A stretch of 64,000 nucleotides of DNA from JACCZR01 sp035296565. Lineage in GTDB: Bacteria > Actinomycetota > Thermoleophilia > Solirubrobacterales > Thermoleophilaceae. Position 1 is the stretch's first letter, and each line of letters opens with the position of its first letter. The stretch lies in contig DATHAQ010000021.1 of NCBI GenBank assembly GCA_035296565.1, positions 3,225 through 67,224 on the forward strand, given 5' to 3'. The notes beneath the pieces are model-generated. The model ran no database searches. It saw only the letters and a program-made list of their open reading frames with translations, and was not told the DNA's origin. The translations under genes were made by a program, and so were the position numbers. Below, in pieces: positions 55,559 to 63,883 of the stretch.

Positions 55559-55910
55559 CTCCGATCATGTGGCCCTCGGGGTCGGCGAGATGCCCGAGCG
55601 TGATCCCGGCTCCCTCGACCTCGTCGGGGCCCATCAGGCGCTTGCCGCCGAGCTCCTCGGCCTTCTTGAGCGCGGCCTCGACGTCGGGCACCTGCACGTA
55701 GAAGGTCACGTGGCCCTCCATGCCCTCGTAGCCGGCCACGCCGCCGCCGATGCCGGTGCCGTCATCGGTGGTGTTGCCCTCGCGCGGGACGGTCCCGTAG
55801 TTCATCGGGTTGCCGGCGTCGATCTCCCAACCGAACAGCTCGCCGTAGTAGCTGCGCAGCTTCTCGCCGTCCTGACCGATCACCTCGAAGTGGACCACCG
55901 GCTGACCCAT
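55542..55910 (-). CDS. VOC superfamily (glyoxalase-like) protein
   Basis: A 122-residue protein with paired beta-alpha-beta-beta-beta modules of the vicinal oxygen chelate fold. A metal-ligand-type His lies early (V-V-H-F-E-V), and the late segment L-A-D-P-E-G-H-M-I-G-V contains another. It could be a dioxygenase, resistance or lyase protein; the substrate is unknown. The ATG at 55910 follows AGGAGG by seven bases; a longer frame to 55982 lacks support. It is divergent from the second DGPF/ECF42 module. Confidence 0.82.
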   Translation of the reverse strand: MGQPVVHFEVIGQDGEKLRSYYGELFGWEIDAGNPMNYGTVPREGNTTDDGTGIGGGVAGYEGMEGHVTFYVQVPDVEAALKKAEELGGKRLMGPDEVEGAGITLGHLADPEGHMIGVIQGS

Positions 55911-55993
55911 GTCATGACCTCCTGTTCGAACGTTGCTGTCGATTTTCGCGTCTCCCGTTCGTCCATGGGGCGATCCCGACACAGGAGGAAGCG

Positions 55994-56347
55994 ATGAAGT
56001 ACATGCTGCTGATCCACCAGGGCACCACCCCGACGCCCGGCACCGACGCCTGGGAGGAGCTCTCCCAGGAGGAGCAGGGCAAGGTATACGCCGCCTACAA
56101 GGAGCTCAACGAGACGCCCGGCTTCACGCCCGGCGAGCGCATGCAGGGCCCCGAGACCGCCACCACCGTGCGCGTGCGCGACGGCGAGACCTTGACGACG
56201 GACGGCCCCTTCGCCGAGCTCAAGGAGGCCATCGGGGGCTACGGCTTCCTGGAGGCCGACGACCTCGACGCCGCGCTCGCGGTCGCCGCGCGGATCCCGG
56301 CGGCCAGCATGGGCGGCGCGGTCGAGGTGCGCCCGATCGCCGGGTGA
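55994..56347 (+). CDS. YCII/DGPF-domain protein (second copy)
   Basis: A 117-residue YCII-superfamily protein: M-K-Y-M-L-L-I-H-Q start, then L-T-T-D-G-P-F-A-E-L-K-E with the DGPF motif, and a final V-E-V-R-P-I. AGGAGG precedes the ATG. GTGA overlap joins it to the following ECF42-type sigma gene. It is a diverged paralogue of the protein at 26646; the relative order of the two genes is the same in both modules. Confidence 0.85.
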   Translation: MKYMLLIHQGTTPTPGTDAWEELSQEEQGKVYAAYKELNETPGFTPGERMQGPETATTVRVRDGETLTTDGPFAELKEAIGGYGFLEADDLDAALAVAARIPAASMGGAVEVRPIAG

Positions 56348-57507
56348 CCCTCGAACAGGTCTTCCGCGACGAGTGGGGGCGGGTCCTCGCCACGCTCATC
56401 GGCCTCCTCGGCGACTTCGAGCTCGCCGAGGAGGCCGCCCAGGAGGCGTTTGCGGTCGCGGCCGAGCGCTGGCCCGAGGACGGGATGCCTTCCAACCCCC
56501 GCAGCTGGCTGATCACCACCGCTCGCAACCGCGCGATCGACCGCGCCCGCCGCAACCGCACGCTGGCCGAGAAGACCAGCCTGCTCGAGGTCCCCGAGGC
56601 CGCGGAGGACGACGTGGAAGCGGGAACGTTCGCCGACGAGCGCCTGGAGCTCCTGTTCACCTGCTGCCACCCGGCGCTCTCGACCGAGGCGCAGGTGGCG
56701 CTGACGCTGCGCACGCTGGGCGGTCTGACCACGCCGCAGATCGCAGGCGCCTTCCTGGTGCCCGAGGCGACCATGGCGCAGCGCCTGGTCCGCGCCAAGA
56801 AGAAGATCCGGGCGGCCGGCATCCCGTTCAGGGTGCCGCCCGACCACCTGCTTCCCGAGCGGCTCGGCGCGGTGCTGGCGGTCGTCTACCTGATCTTCAA
56901 CGAGGGCTACGGGGGCGACGCGCAGCTGAGCGAGGAGGCCCTGCGGGTGGGCCGTGCCCTGGCCGAGCTGATGCCCGACGAGCCGGAGGCTCATGGGTTG
57001 CTGGCCCTCATGCTGTTGCACGACGCACGGCGAGCCTCGCGCTTCAGCGGCGAGGAGCTCGTCCTGCTGGCCGACCAGGACAGCTCGGCCTGGGACGGCG
57101 CGAAGATCACCGAGGGCCGCGCCGCCCTGGACCGCGGCCTGGCCCTGCGGGGCCGCGGGCCCTACGTGCTGCAGGCTGCGATCGCCTCCCTGCATGCCTC
57201 AGAGCCGCGCGACTGGCCGCAGATCGCGGCACTGTACGGCGAGCTGGCGCGCGCTACCGGGTCACCCGTGGTGGAGCTCAGCCGCGCGGTGGCCGTGGCC
57301 GAGGCCGAGGGCCCGGAAGCGGGGCTGGCCATCGCCGATGCACTCGAGCTCGGCGACTACCGCTACCTGCACGCGACCCGCGGCGAGCTGCTCAGGCGGC
57401 TCGGCCGCACCGAGGAGGCGCGGGTGGCGCTCACACGCGCGTTCGAGCTGGCCGACGACGACGCCGAGCGCCGCCTACTGGAGCGCAAGCTGACGGAGGT
57501 GCGCTAA
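56344..57507 (+). CDS. ECF42-type RNA polymerase sigma factor (second copy)
   Basis: A 387-residue sigma factor closely parallel to the one at 25442. Sigma2 is at about 1-75 (W-L-I-T-T-A-R-N-R-A-I-D-R-A), sigma4 at about 100-155 (F-T-C-C-H-P-A-L-S-T-E-A-Q-V-A-L-T-L just before it) and a TPR-like C-terminal domain at about 180-387 (F-N-E-G-Y; L-M-P-D-E-P-E-A-H-G-L-L-A-L). The GTG overlaps the DGPF gene stop. The C-terminal domain probably controls activity in place of an anti-sigma factor. Confidence 0.9.
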   Translation: MTLEQVFRDEWGRVLATLIGLLGDFELAEEAAQEAFAVAAERWPEDGMPSNPRSWLITTARNRAIDRARRNRTLAEKTSLLEVPEAAEDDVEAGTFADERLELLFTCCHPALSTEAQVALTLRTLGGLTTPQIAGAFLVPEATMAQRLVRAKKKIRAAGIPFRVPPDHLLPERLGAVLAVVYLIFNEGYGGDAQLSEEALRVGRALAELMPDEPEAHGLLALMLLHDARRASRFSGEELVLLADQDSSAWDGAKITEGRAALDRGLALRGRGPYVLQAAIASLHASEPRDWPQIAALYGELARATGSPVVELSRAVAVAEAEGPEAGLAIADALELGDYRYLHATRGELLRRLGRTEEARVALTRAFELADDDAERRLLERKLTEVR

Positions 57508-57722
57508 CCCGTGGGGCTGACGAAGGGCGCCGGCTGGGAATCGGCGTGGCGCGAAGAGAGGCCGGCGGCGCGCAGTTCCGCTCCCCGACCCCGCCGTGCA
57601 TGGGCCGATAGCGCGCACTCGTGGCGACCGAACTCGTCAGCCGCCTGACGACCCGTTCGGACGCGTGCGCAGCGTTCGCTCCAGCGGAGGTCACCGCGGT
57701 GAGAGCTGTCGAGCGAGCGCCT

Positions 57723-58136
57723 CTACAGGCCTTCAGGTTGCGTGCGCCCCTCGCCGTAGTCCGGGATCTGCTGGACGGCCCAGCCATTGCCGTCCGGATC
57801 GCTGAAGAACACGAACCGGCCCCAGGGGAAGTCCTGGATCTCCGAGGCCTCGAGGCCGCGTGCCGACAGTTCCTTGCGGGCGACCTCGATGTCGTGGGCG
57901 ACAAGCTGGAGCCCTTCCAGCGTGCCCGGCTCGACCTCGGTGATGCCCTCGCCGATCGAGATCGAGCAAGCGGACCCTGGAGGCGTCAATTGCACGAACC
58001 GCAACCCGTCCCGGACGGTGACGTCGTTGTCCACGTTGAAGCCGACCTGCTCGGCGTAAAAGGCCTTGGCCCGATCAACGTCGCTCACCGGAACCGCGAT
58101 CAGCTCGAGCTTCAGGTCCATCGCCCCGGCCACCAT
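57723..58136 (-). CDS. VOC superfamily (glyoxalase-like) protein
   Basis: A 137-residue VOC-fold protein. It has the usual opening strand (L-E-L-I-A-V-P-V-S-D-V-D-R-A-K-A-F-Y), V-G-F-N-V-D and the closing F-V-F-F-S-D-P-D-G-N-G-W-A-V-Q-Q. The sequence shows D-P-D-G-N-G typical of bleomycin-resistance/glyoxalase-like members. ATG 58136 has GGAGG five bases upstream and is preferred over ATG 58151 or 58121. The 215-base stretch between the sigma gene and this stop holds no gene I can support, only a small CGTCAG/CTGACG hairpin at 57635-57650. Confidence 0.82.
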   Translation of the reverse strand: MVAGAMDLKLELIAVPVSDVDRAKAFYAEQVGFNVDNDVTVRDGLRFVQLTPPGSACSISIGEGITEVEPGTLEGLQLVAHDIEVARKELSARGLEASEIQDFPWGRFVFFSDPDGNGWAVQQIPDYGEGRTQPEGL

Positions 58137-58190
58137 ATACGCCTCCGCCAATGCCTCATAACATCGCTTATGTGAACCTGAGCGCGTGGA

Positions 58191-58906
58191 TCAGCGCCCC
58201 ACCCGCCAGGTCCCCACGTCGGGGGCATAGCCGCTGGAGGGCGTGAAGCGCACCCGCTCCGGCTTTTCTCCCCGAGGCACCGGAATCACGGTGCAGCCCT
58301 GGACCGACTCTCCTGGCGACAGGTTGAGGTCGCCACTCCGCAGCGGCGGACAGGCGTCGAGCTCGGAGAAGTCGGCCTCGTAGCGGCCCCCGCCGGTCAG
58401 GACGCGTAGGCCGTTGGCGGCGCTGTCGGTGTAGGTACCGGGGCCCTCTCCCTGAAAGCGCGCCCGCACCCCGACCCAGCGGGTTCCACGCTTGGGGCCA
58501 CGGAAGTAGTCGCCGCGCGGCACCGGGTCCTCGACGCCCAGGACCGTCACCCGCATCCGCTGGCCGTCCTGGTTTCGCAGGGTGACGGTCTCGCCAAGGC
58601 CGACCGGGGGCAGGCGGTTGCTCGCAGGCTCCTCGTACTTCGGCGTCGCGGGAGCCCTTCGCGCCTGCGAGGGACGCCTCGCGATTTCGTCCTCCGAGGA
58701 GACGACGACGGCGACCAGGGCCGCGCCGCCCGCGAGCAGCAGGATCACGAGCGCGGCCCCAGCAGCCACGGCCACAGGCGGCGCTTGCCGGCCGCCGAGC
58801 CGCCGGTCGCGGTGGCGGCGGTGTGCTCGGTCCACCGGCCCCCGTCCCACCAGCGGCTGCTGCCGGGGCGCCAGGGATCCTCGTACCAACCCGGCGGCCA
58901 GCTCAT
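58191..58906 (-). pseudogene. DUF2510-membrane-DUF4352-like protein split by a frameshift
   Basis: From the ATG at 58906 the frame encodes a clear DUF2510 domain (P-P-G-W-Y-E-D-P-W-R-P-G...R-W-W-D-G-G-R-W-T-E-H-T) and stops at 58745. The expected continuation lies in a different frame: a membrane helix (A-L-V-I-L-L-L-A-G-G-A-A-L-V) from about 58775 downwards, and then a secreted beta-rich domain with L-G-E-T-V-T-L-R and a Cys pair, ending at 58191. The total span of 716 bases is one short of a multiple of three, so a single-base loss near 58770-58790 explains it. A GTG at 58889 opens the second frame but would replace the DUF2510 domain by Arg-rich nonsense. It could be a sequencing error or a recent pseudogene. 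Confidence 0.7.
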
Positions 58907-58966
58907 GCCTGATCTCTATCTGATCGAATCGTGTCGATCCAGGCCCGGTTCGATCGACGCACCTAT

Positions 58967-59608
58967 ATGACCAAGCTCACGCTCGACATCACCACTTCTC
59001 TCGACGGCTACGTGGCCGGCCCCGACCCCGGCCCGGACCATCCGCTGGGCCGGGGCGGCGAGCGACTGCACCAGTGGGTCTACGGCCTCAAGAGCTGGCG
59101 TGAGCCCCACGGCAAGGAGGGCGGCTCCGAGGGCCCGGACTCCGACATTCTCGCCGAGGCGACAGCCGCTGTGGGCGCCTCGATCATGGGCCGCGGCATG
59201 TTCGGCGGGGGTCCTGGCCCCTGGGACGAGTCCTGGCGCGGCTGGTGGGGCGACGAGCCGCCTTTCGGTTACCCGGTGTTCGTCCTCACCCACCACCCGC
59301 GCGAGCCGCTCGAGATGGAGGGCGGCACGACGTTCACCTTCGTGTCCGAGGGCATCGACTCGGCGCTGGAGCAGGCCCGCGCGGCGGCCGGCGAGAAGGA
59401 CGTGGCCATAGCCGGCGGGGCCCAGGCTGCCCAGCAGTATCTCGCGGCGGGGCTGCTGGACGAGCTCCAGCTGCACGTTGCTCCCGTGCTGCTGGGCGAC
59501 GGCGTCCGCCTGTTCGATGGGACCGGCAGCGGCCAGATCGAGCTCGAGCCGGTGCGAGTCGTGGACTCGCCCGCCGTCACGCATCTCAAGTACCGCGTGG
59601 TGCGCTAG
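58967..59608 (+). CDS. RibD C-terminal/dihydrofolate reductase-like protein (second copy)
   Basis: A 213-residue DHFR-fold protein. It starts L-T-L-D-I-T-T-S-L-D-G-Y-V-A-G-P and has I-M-G-R-G-M-F (NADPH loop region), V-A-I-A-G-G-A-Q-A-A-Q and the closing L-D-E-L-Q-L-H-V-A-P-V-L-L-G-D-G-V-R-L-F. It is longer than the copy at 26969 because of a Gly/Pro/Trp-rich loop. ATG 58967 is preferred over GTG 58931, since conservation begins after it. The substrate is unknown. Confidence 0.83.
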   Translation: MTKLTLDITTSLDGYVAGPDPGPDHPLGRGGERLHQWVYGLKSWREPHGKEGGSEGPDSDILAEATAAVGASIMGRGMFGGGPGPWDESWRGWWGDEPPFGYPVFVLTHHPREPLEMEGGTTFTFVSEGIDSALEQARAAAGEKDVAIAGGAQAAQQYLAAGLLDELQLHVAPVLLGDGVRLFDGTGSGQIELEPVRVVDSPAVTHLKYRVVR

Positions 59609-59678
59609 CCGCGCGCCATGCGTAGGCCCGGCCGGCCCGGGGTACGGCCCAGGAAGACCAACCCTTAGGGAGGCGGGA

Positions 59679-60599
59679 GTGGCCACGTTCGACGAGTTGA
59701 TGGTGCAGGGCGACCCCGGGTCGCTCGAGGACGAGAGCAAGGCGCGAGACCTCAAGCTGAGCGATCCGCAAAAGCTCTACGACCTCTGGGAGCGCCAGCA
59801 GTGGCAGGTACAGGAGCTCGATTTCGAGCAGGACAAGGAGGACTGGGCGAACCTCAGCGAGCAGGAGAAGGACCAGGTGGTCTGGCTGCTCTCGTCGTTC
59901 TTCATCGGGGAGGAGCGGGTGACGACCCAGTTCTCGGGCCTGGTGATGGCCTACGAGGACGAGGACGAGGAGGCCTTCCTCACGACCCAGCAGGTCGATG
60001 AGGCGAGGCACATGAAGTTCTTCGACCGCTTCTATCGCGAGGTAGCCGGCTTCGAACAGGACGCATTCGACGACCGTCTACAGCGCGTCCGGCAGGAGCT
60101 GAACGAGGCCTTCGTGGAGCTCTTCGACACCGCGCTCGTCGAAGCCGGCCGGCGCCTGATCTCCGACCCTGGCGACCGCGAGGCCAAGGTCGAGTTCGTG
60201 ACCATCTACCACATGATCATCGAAGGCTCGCTGGCCCTCACCGGGCAGAACTTCATCACCGAGTACTTCGAGAACGAGCGCATCCTTCCCGGCTTTGTCG
60301 AGGGTTTCGGGAACGTGGCCCGCGACGAGCACCGCCACGTGGCGTACGGGACCTGGTACCTGCAGCAGGCTGTTCGCGGTGACGAGTCCGTGGGCCGTGT
60401 GATGCGCGACAAGCTGCTGGAGCTCCTTCCCACCGCCGCGGGGGTCCTCGTGCCGCCCGGCGAGGATCCGGAGAGCGACTGGGAGCTGTTGGGCTACACC
60501 TCCCAGCAGGTCAACGAGTTCGCCTTCAAGTCGCTCTCACGGCGCCTGTCGGCGATCGGCGTGCCGCTGCAGACCGAGGGCGAGCCGGCCCCGGCCTAG
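59679..60599 (+). CDS. R2-like ligand-binding oxidase (R2lox, Mn/Fe)
   Basis: A 306-residue ferritin-like protein related to ribonucleotide reductase R2. Metal ligands are Glu78, Glu108 and His111 (D-E-A-R-H), Glu182, and Glu217 with His220 (D-E-H-R-H). The position of the R2 radical Tyr is Phe115. The R2lox cross-link pair is present: Val81 three residues after the first Glu, and Tyr177 five residues before Glu182. There is no nrdA partner nearby. R2lox proteins bind a fatty-acid-like ligand and an Mn/Fe cofactor; their reaction is unknown. The GTG start at 59679 follows homology. Confidence 0.88.
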   Translation: MATFDELMVQGDPGSLEDESKARDLKLSDPQKLYDLWERQQWQVQELDFEQDKEDWANLSEQEKDQVVWLLSSFFIGEERVTTQFSGLVMAYEDEDEEAFLTTQQVDEARHMKFFDRFYREVAGFEQDAFDDRLQRVRQELNEAFVELFDTALVEAGRRLISDPGDREAKVEFVTIYHMIIEGSLALTGQNFITEYFENERILPGFVEGFGNVARDEHRHVAYGTWYLQQAVRGDESVGRVMRDKLLELLPTAAGVLVPPGEDPESDWELLGYTSQQVNEFAFKSLSRRLSAIGVPLQTEGEPAPA

Positions 60600-60638
60600 G
60601 CGCGCGTCACGGCCGCAGTTCTGGCGTGGCCGGGGCTG

Positions 60639-60950
60639 CTAGGCGAACAGCCTCCCGAGGCGCTCCAGCCGCTCGTCCCACTCGCCGCCGACGGTGGCCA
60701 GCCACGACGCGGCCTCGCCCAGGGGGCCCGGCTTCAGCTCGTAGACGGTCTCCCGCCCGCGGCGGGCCGAGCGCACCAGCTCGGCTCGTTGGAGGGCCGC
60801 CAGGTGCTTGGCCACCGCCTGACGGGTCATCGGCAGATCGGCGGCCAGCGACGTCGCCGTGGCGCCACGGCCCGATGCGAGGGTCTGCACCACCCGCCGA
60901 CGCGTGTCGTGGGCCAGCGCCGCGAAGACCGGCCCGACCGCGTCGCTCAC
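60639..60950 (-). CDS. ArsR family transcriptional regulator
   Basis: A 103-residue winged-helix regulator. The ArsR pattern is clear: L-A-H-D-T-R-R-R-V-V-Q-T-L, then the recognition helix M-T-R-Q-A-V-A-K-H-L-A-A-L and a wing R-R-G-R-E-T-V-Y-E-L. There is no Cys pair, so it is not a metal sensor of the ArsR/SmtB type. It belongs with the PbsX-like ArsR genes paired with AHSA1 proteins. The GTG overlaps the upstream AHSA1 gene (GTGA). A 24-bp palindrome upstream of that gene is its probable operator. Confidence 0.88.
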   Translation of the reverse strand: MSDAVGPVFAALAHDTRRRVVQTLASGRGATATSLAADLPMTRQAVAKHLAALQRAELVRSARRGRETVYELKPGPLGEAASWLATVGGEWDERLERLGRLFA

Positions 60951-61309
60951 GCCAGGGTGAGCGCGCAGGCCGAGGCCAGCGCGGTCAGGCGCGGGCCCCA
61001 GTCGGAGACCGGGAGCGCGGCGGTCTCGACGACCCGGACGCGCGTGCGGCCGTCGCTCACGGCGTCGACGCTCAGCTCGACGCTGCTGTCGGCCCAGGTG
61101 AATGCGAGTCGGCGGCCCTCCTCCAGCTCGTCGACTGTGTCCCAGCGCTCCTCGCCGTCCTCGCTGCGCACGTACAGCTCGCCGCCCACCTCGGCCTCGA
61201 GCTCGACCTCCGGCGCCAGCCACTCGCTCAGCAGGACCTCGTCGGTGAGCGCCCGCCAGACGTCCTCCGGCTCGGCTGCCACAGTGATCTCGCGTTCAAC
61301 CTTGTTCAC
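60947..61309 (-). CDS. SRPBCC/AHSA1 domain protein
   Basis: A 120-residue START-like (AHSA1) protein: V-E-R-E-I-T-V-A-A-E-P-E-D-V-W-R-A-L-T-D, then W-L-A-P-E and the closing R-V-R-V-V-E-T. Such proteins are commonly encoded with ArsR regulators, as here, and their ligand is unknown. The GTG at 61309 has GGAGG six bases upstream. It is the first gene of a two-gene operon divergent from clpP. Confidence 0.82.
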   Translation of the reverse strand: MNKVEREITVAAEPEDVWRALTDEVLLSEWLAPEVELEAEVGGELYVRSEDGEERWDTVDELEEGRRLAFTWADSSVELSVDAVSDGRTRVRVVETAALPVSDWGPRLTALASACALTLA

Positions 61310-61324
61310 GTCCGCCCTCCTGTA

Positions 61325-61348
61325 ATGTGCAACCGAATAGTTGCACAT
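61325..61348. promoter_or_regulatory. Probable ArsR operator between AHSA1-arsR and clpP
   Basis: ATGTGCAAC (61325-61333) and GTTGCACAT (61340-61348) are perfect 9-bp inverted arms with a 6-base centre. The palindrome lies 16 bases upstream of the AHSA1 start. It overlaps a TAATGT (61323-61328) that could be the clpP -10, so both directions may be controlled. Confidence 0.7.
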
Positions 61349-61372
61349 GAAAGGCGAGAGGAGAAGTCCCGA

Positions 61373-61993
61373 ATGCCACTGGTACCCACCGTCGTCGAGC
61401 AGAGCGCCCGTGGCGAGCGCTCCTACGACATCTACTCCCGGCTGCTGGGCGAGCGGATCATCTTCCTCGGCCAGGAGGTCGACGACCAGATCGCCAACCT
61501 GATCGTGGCCCAGCTGCTGCACCTGCAGGCGGAGGACCCCGACAAGGACATCTCCCTCTACATCAACTCACCCGGCGGCTCTATCTCCGCCGGCATGGCG
61601 ATCTACGACACGATGCAGTACATCAAGCCGCAGGTCCAGACGATGTGCTTCGGTATGGCCATGTCGATGGGCTCGCTCTTGCTGGTGGGCGGTGCCAAGG
61701 GCAAGCGCATGGCGTTGCCCAACAGCCGCATCCTGATCCATCAACCGTCGGCCGGATTCGAGGGCCAGGCAGCGGACATCGAGATCCACGCCCGCGAGAT
61801 CTTGGCCACGCGCGAGCGGGTCGACGAGATCTATGCGGAGAACACCGGGCTCACCGTGGAGCAGGTGCACGAGGACATGGAGCGCGACCGCTTCTTCACC
61901 GCCGAACAGGCGCAGGAGTACGGCCTGATCGACCGCGTGATCGAGACTGCAGAGTTCAGCCGGGAGAAGCCCGGCTTCAAGAACGGCGGTTAG
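61373..61993 (+). CDS. clpP: ATP-dependent Clp protease proteolytic subunit
   Basis: A serine protease forming the ClpP barrel, which works with ClpX or ClpA/C unfoldases. The 206-residue protein has the catalytic triad Ser98 (M-A-M-S-M-G), His123 (I-L-I-H-Q-P) and Asp172 (E-R-D-R-F). S-P-G-G-S-I-S-A-G-M-A-I-Y-D is present. A Met replaces the usual Ala before the catalytic Ser region (M-A-M-S). The ATG at 61373 has GAGAGGAG upstream. Neither a second clpP nor clpX is adjacent, unlike many actinobacteria. Confidence 0.95.
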   Translation: MPLVPTVVEQSARGERSYDIYSRLLGERIIFLGQEVDDQIANLIVAQLLHLQAEDPDKDISLYINSPGGSISAGMAIYDTMQYIKPQVQTMCFGMAMSMGSLLLVGGAKGKRMALPNSRILIHQPSAGFEGQAADIEIHAREILATRERVDEIYAENTGLTVEQVHEDMERDRFFTAEQAQEYGLIDRVIETAEFSREKPGFKNGG

Positions 61994-62056
61994 CCGCCCT
62001 GCGACCCGCCGGGGTTGCGCGGGACAAGGCGCACTGACGGTGGGGCGGCAGTTGTC

Positions 62057-63883
62057 TCAGTCCTCGTCGTAGAGCGCCTCGAAGCGGTCGCGGTGGTTCT
62101 CGTACACCGCGTTGCGCTTCACCTTCAGCGTCGGCGTGATCTCGCCGTCGTCCTGTGACAGGTCGTGCTCGAGGATCGTGAACTTCTTGACCTGCTCGAT
62201 CTTGGCGAAGTTCCCGTTCGCCTCCTCGATGGCCTTCCAGATCTCCTCGCGCACCTCGTCGGACTGGGCCATCGTCTCGGGGTCGTCGTCGACGCCGGCG
62301 CGTGAGGCCAGCTCGGAACGCTCGTCCTCGTCGATGGTGACGAGGGCGACCAGGTAGTTCTTGTCGTCCCCGTAGACGACGGCCTGCGAGATCCAGCGGT
62401 TGTCGGTGATCTCGTTCTCGATGCGGGCTGCGGGTATGTTCTTGCCGCTCGAGGTGACCACGATGTCCTTCGTGCGGCCGGTGATGGTCAGGAAGCCGTC
62501 GTCGTCGATCGAGCCCACGTCGCCGGAGCTGAACCAGCCGTCGGAGTCGAGGTCCTCCTCGGTGGCCTCCTCGTTGCGGTAGTAGCCGTGGAAGACGTTG
62601 GGCCCGCGGATGAGCACCTCGCCGCCGGGGTCCTCGCCCTCCTCCCCTTCGTCGTCCTCGTCCCCGTCGCGCTCGGCGATCTTGAGGTCCACCCCGGGCA
62701 GCGCCTTGCCCTGGGTGCCGAACTTGAAGTCGTCGGGCAGGTTGACCGTGGCGCCGCCGGAGGTTTCGGTCAGCCCGTACCCTTCCAGGACCAGCACGCC
62801 GCAGGCGTCGAAGAACTCGAGCATCTCCTTGGCCACCGGCGCGGCGCCGGTCAGGGCCAGCTCCAGGCGCCCCCCGAACAGGTCGCGCACGGTGGAGAAG
62901 ATCTGCTTGTCCGCCAGCTGGAATTCGGCCTTGAGCACCGGGCCGAGGCTCTCGCCCTTGCGCTCCCGCTCGCGCGCCTTGCGGCCCACCTCGACCGCCT
63001 TGGAGAAGACCTTGCCCTTGATCCCGCCCTCGGCCTTGGCCGCTGCCTCGTTGTAGATCTTCTCGAAGATGCGCGGCACCGCGGCCAGGTGCGTCGGCCT
63101 GACCTCCTTGAGGTCTTCGAGCAGCTTGTCCTTGTCGCGCTGCCAGAAGGCCAGCGTCGCGCCGGTGTGAAGCGCCGCCAGCTCGATCAGGCGCGTGAGC
63201 ACGTGCGAGAGCGGCAGGAAGGCATAGAAGACGGCGTCCTCGCCGATGTCGATGCTCTCGTCGAGCATTTCCAGCCCCGTGCGGAAGTTCCCGTGCGTGA
63301 GCATGCACCCCTTGGGGGCGCCCGTGGTACCCGAGGTGTAGACGAGCGTGAAGAGGTCGTCGGCCCCGATGTCCTGCACGCGGGAGTCGAGCTCCGAGTC
63401 ATCTACCCCCTCCCCCTTCTCGACCAGCTCGTCGAGGCCGATCGCGTCGTCGTCGGAGCCCTCGAAGAGGACGAGCTGCTCGAGCTCGGACAGCTCGCCG
63501 CGGACCTCCTTGACCTTTTCGAGCAGGTCTTCGTTCTCGCAGAAGCAGAGCTTGGAGCGCGAGTTGTCCAGTACGTGCCGGGCCTCCTCCGCCGAGCCCG
63601 TGTGGTAGATCGTGGCCACCACGGCGCCGGCGCAGGCGGCGCCCATGTCGGCCTCCACCCACTCGGGGCGGGTGTCGGAGAAGATGGCCACGGCGCCGCC
63701 CTTGTCCACCCCCATGGCCATGAGCCCCTTGGCGATCGAGCGGGCGCGGCCGCCCAGGTCGGAGTACGAGGACTCGACCCAGTCGCCGCCGTCCTTGTGC
63801 TTGAGAGCGGTGTTGTCGCCAAAACGCTCGGCGCCGCCGAGCACCAGGTCGGCCATCGTGCCTGTCGTCTCCTGCGTGCTCAT
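62057..63883 (-). CDS. Long-chain acyl-CoA synthetase (AMP-binding), FadD15-like
   Basis: A 608-residue adenylate-forming fatty acyl-CoA ligase. It has the P-loop Y-T-S-G-T-T-G-A-P-K-G, L-P-L-S-H-V-L-T-R, G-Y-G-L-T-E-T-S-G, W-F-S-S-G-D-V-G and the hinge I-T-G-R-T-K-D-I-V-V-T-S-S-G-K-N. The end has K-V-K-R with the catalytic Lys. An acidic insert (about D-G-D-E-D-D-E-G-E-E-G-E-D) interrupts the late central region. It is about 35% shared in motifs with the ligase at 23634 by eye, and is a different subgroup. The ATG overlaps the acyltransferase stop. Confidence 0.93.
   Translation of the reverse strand: MSTQETTGTMADLVLGGAERFGDNTALKHKDGGDWVESSYSDLGGRARSIAKGLMAMGVDKGGAVAIFSDTRPEWVEADMGAACAGAVVATIYHTGSAEEARHVLDNSRSKLCFCENEDLLEKVKEVRGELSELEQLVLFEGSDDDAIGLDELVEKGEGVDDSELDSRVQDIGADDLFTLVYTSGTTGAPKGCMLTHGNFRTGLEMLDESIDIGEDAVFYAFLPLSHVLTRLIELAALHTGATLAFWQRDKDKLLEDLKEVRPTHLAAVPRIFEKIYNEAAAKAEGGIKGKVFSKAVEVGRKARERERKGESLGPVLKAEFQLADKQIFSTVRDLFGGRLELALTGAAPVAKEMLEFFDACGVLVLEGYGLTETSGGATVNLPDDFKFGTQGKALPGVDLKIAERDGDEDDEGEEGEDPGGEVLIRGPNVFHGYYRNEEATEEDLDSDGWFSSGDVGSIDDDGFLTITGRTKDIVVTSSGKNIPAARIENEITDNRWISQAVVYGDDKNYLVALVTIDEDERSELASRAGVDDDPETMAQSDEVREEIWKAIEEANGNFAKIEQVKKFTILEHDLSQDDGEITPTLKVKRNAVYENHRDRFEALYDED

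Noticed and set aside
57508..57722. Possible gene remnant between the second sigma gene and the VOC gene
   Set aside because: No frame shows recognisable protein sequence; a CGTCAG/CTGACG hairpin at 57635-57650 has no T tract.
58191..58889. Intact gene starting at GTG 58889
   Set aside because: That frame gives Arg-rich sequence before the membrane helix, while the other frame gives a clear DUF2510 domain; a frameshift is the better explanation.
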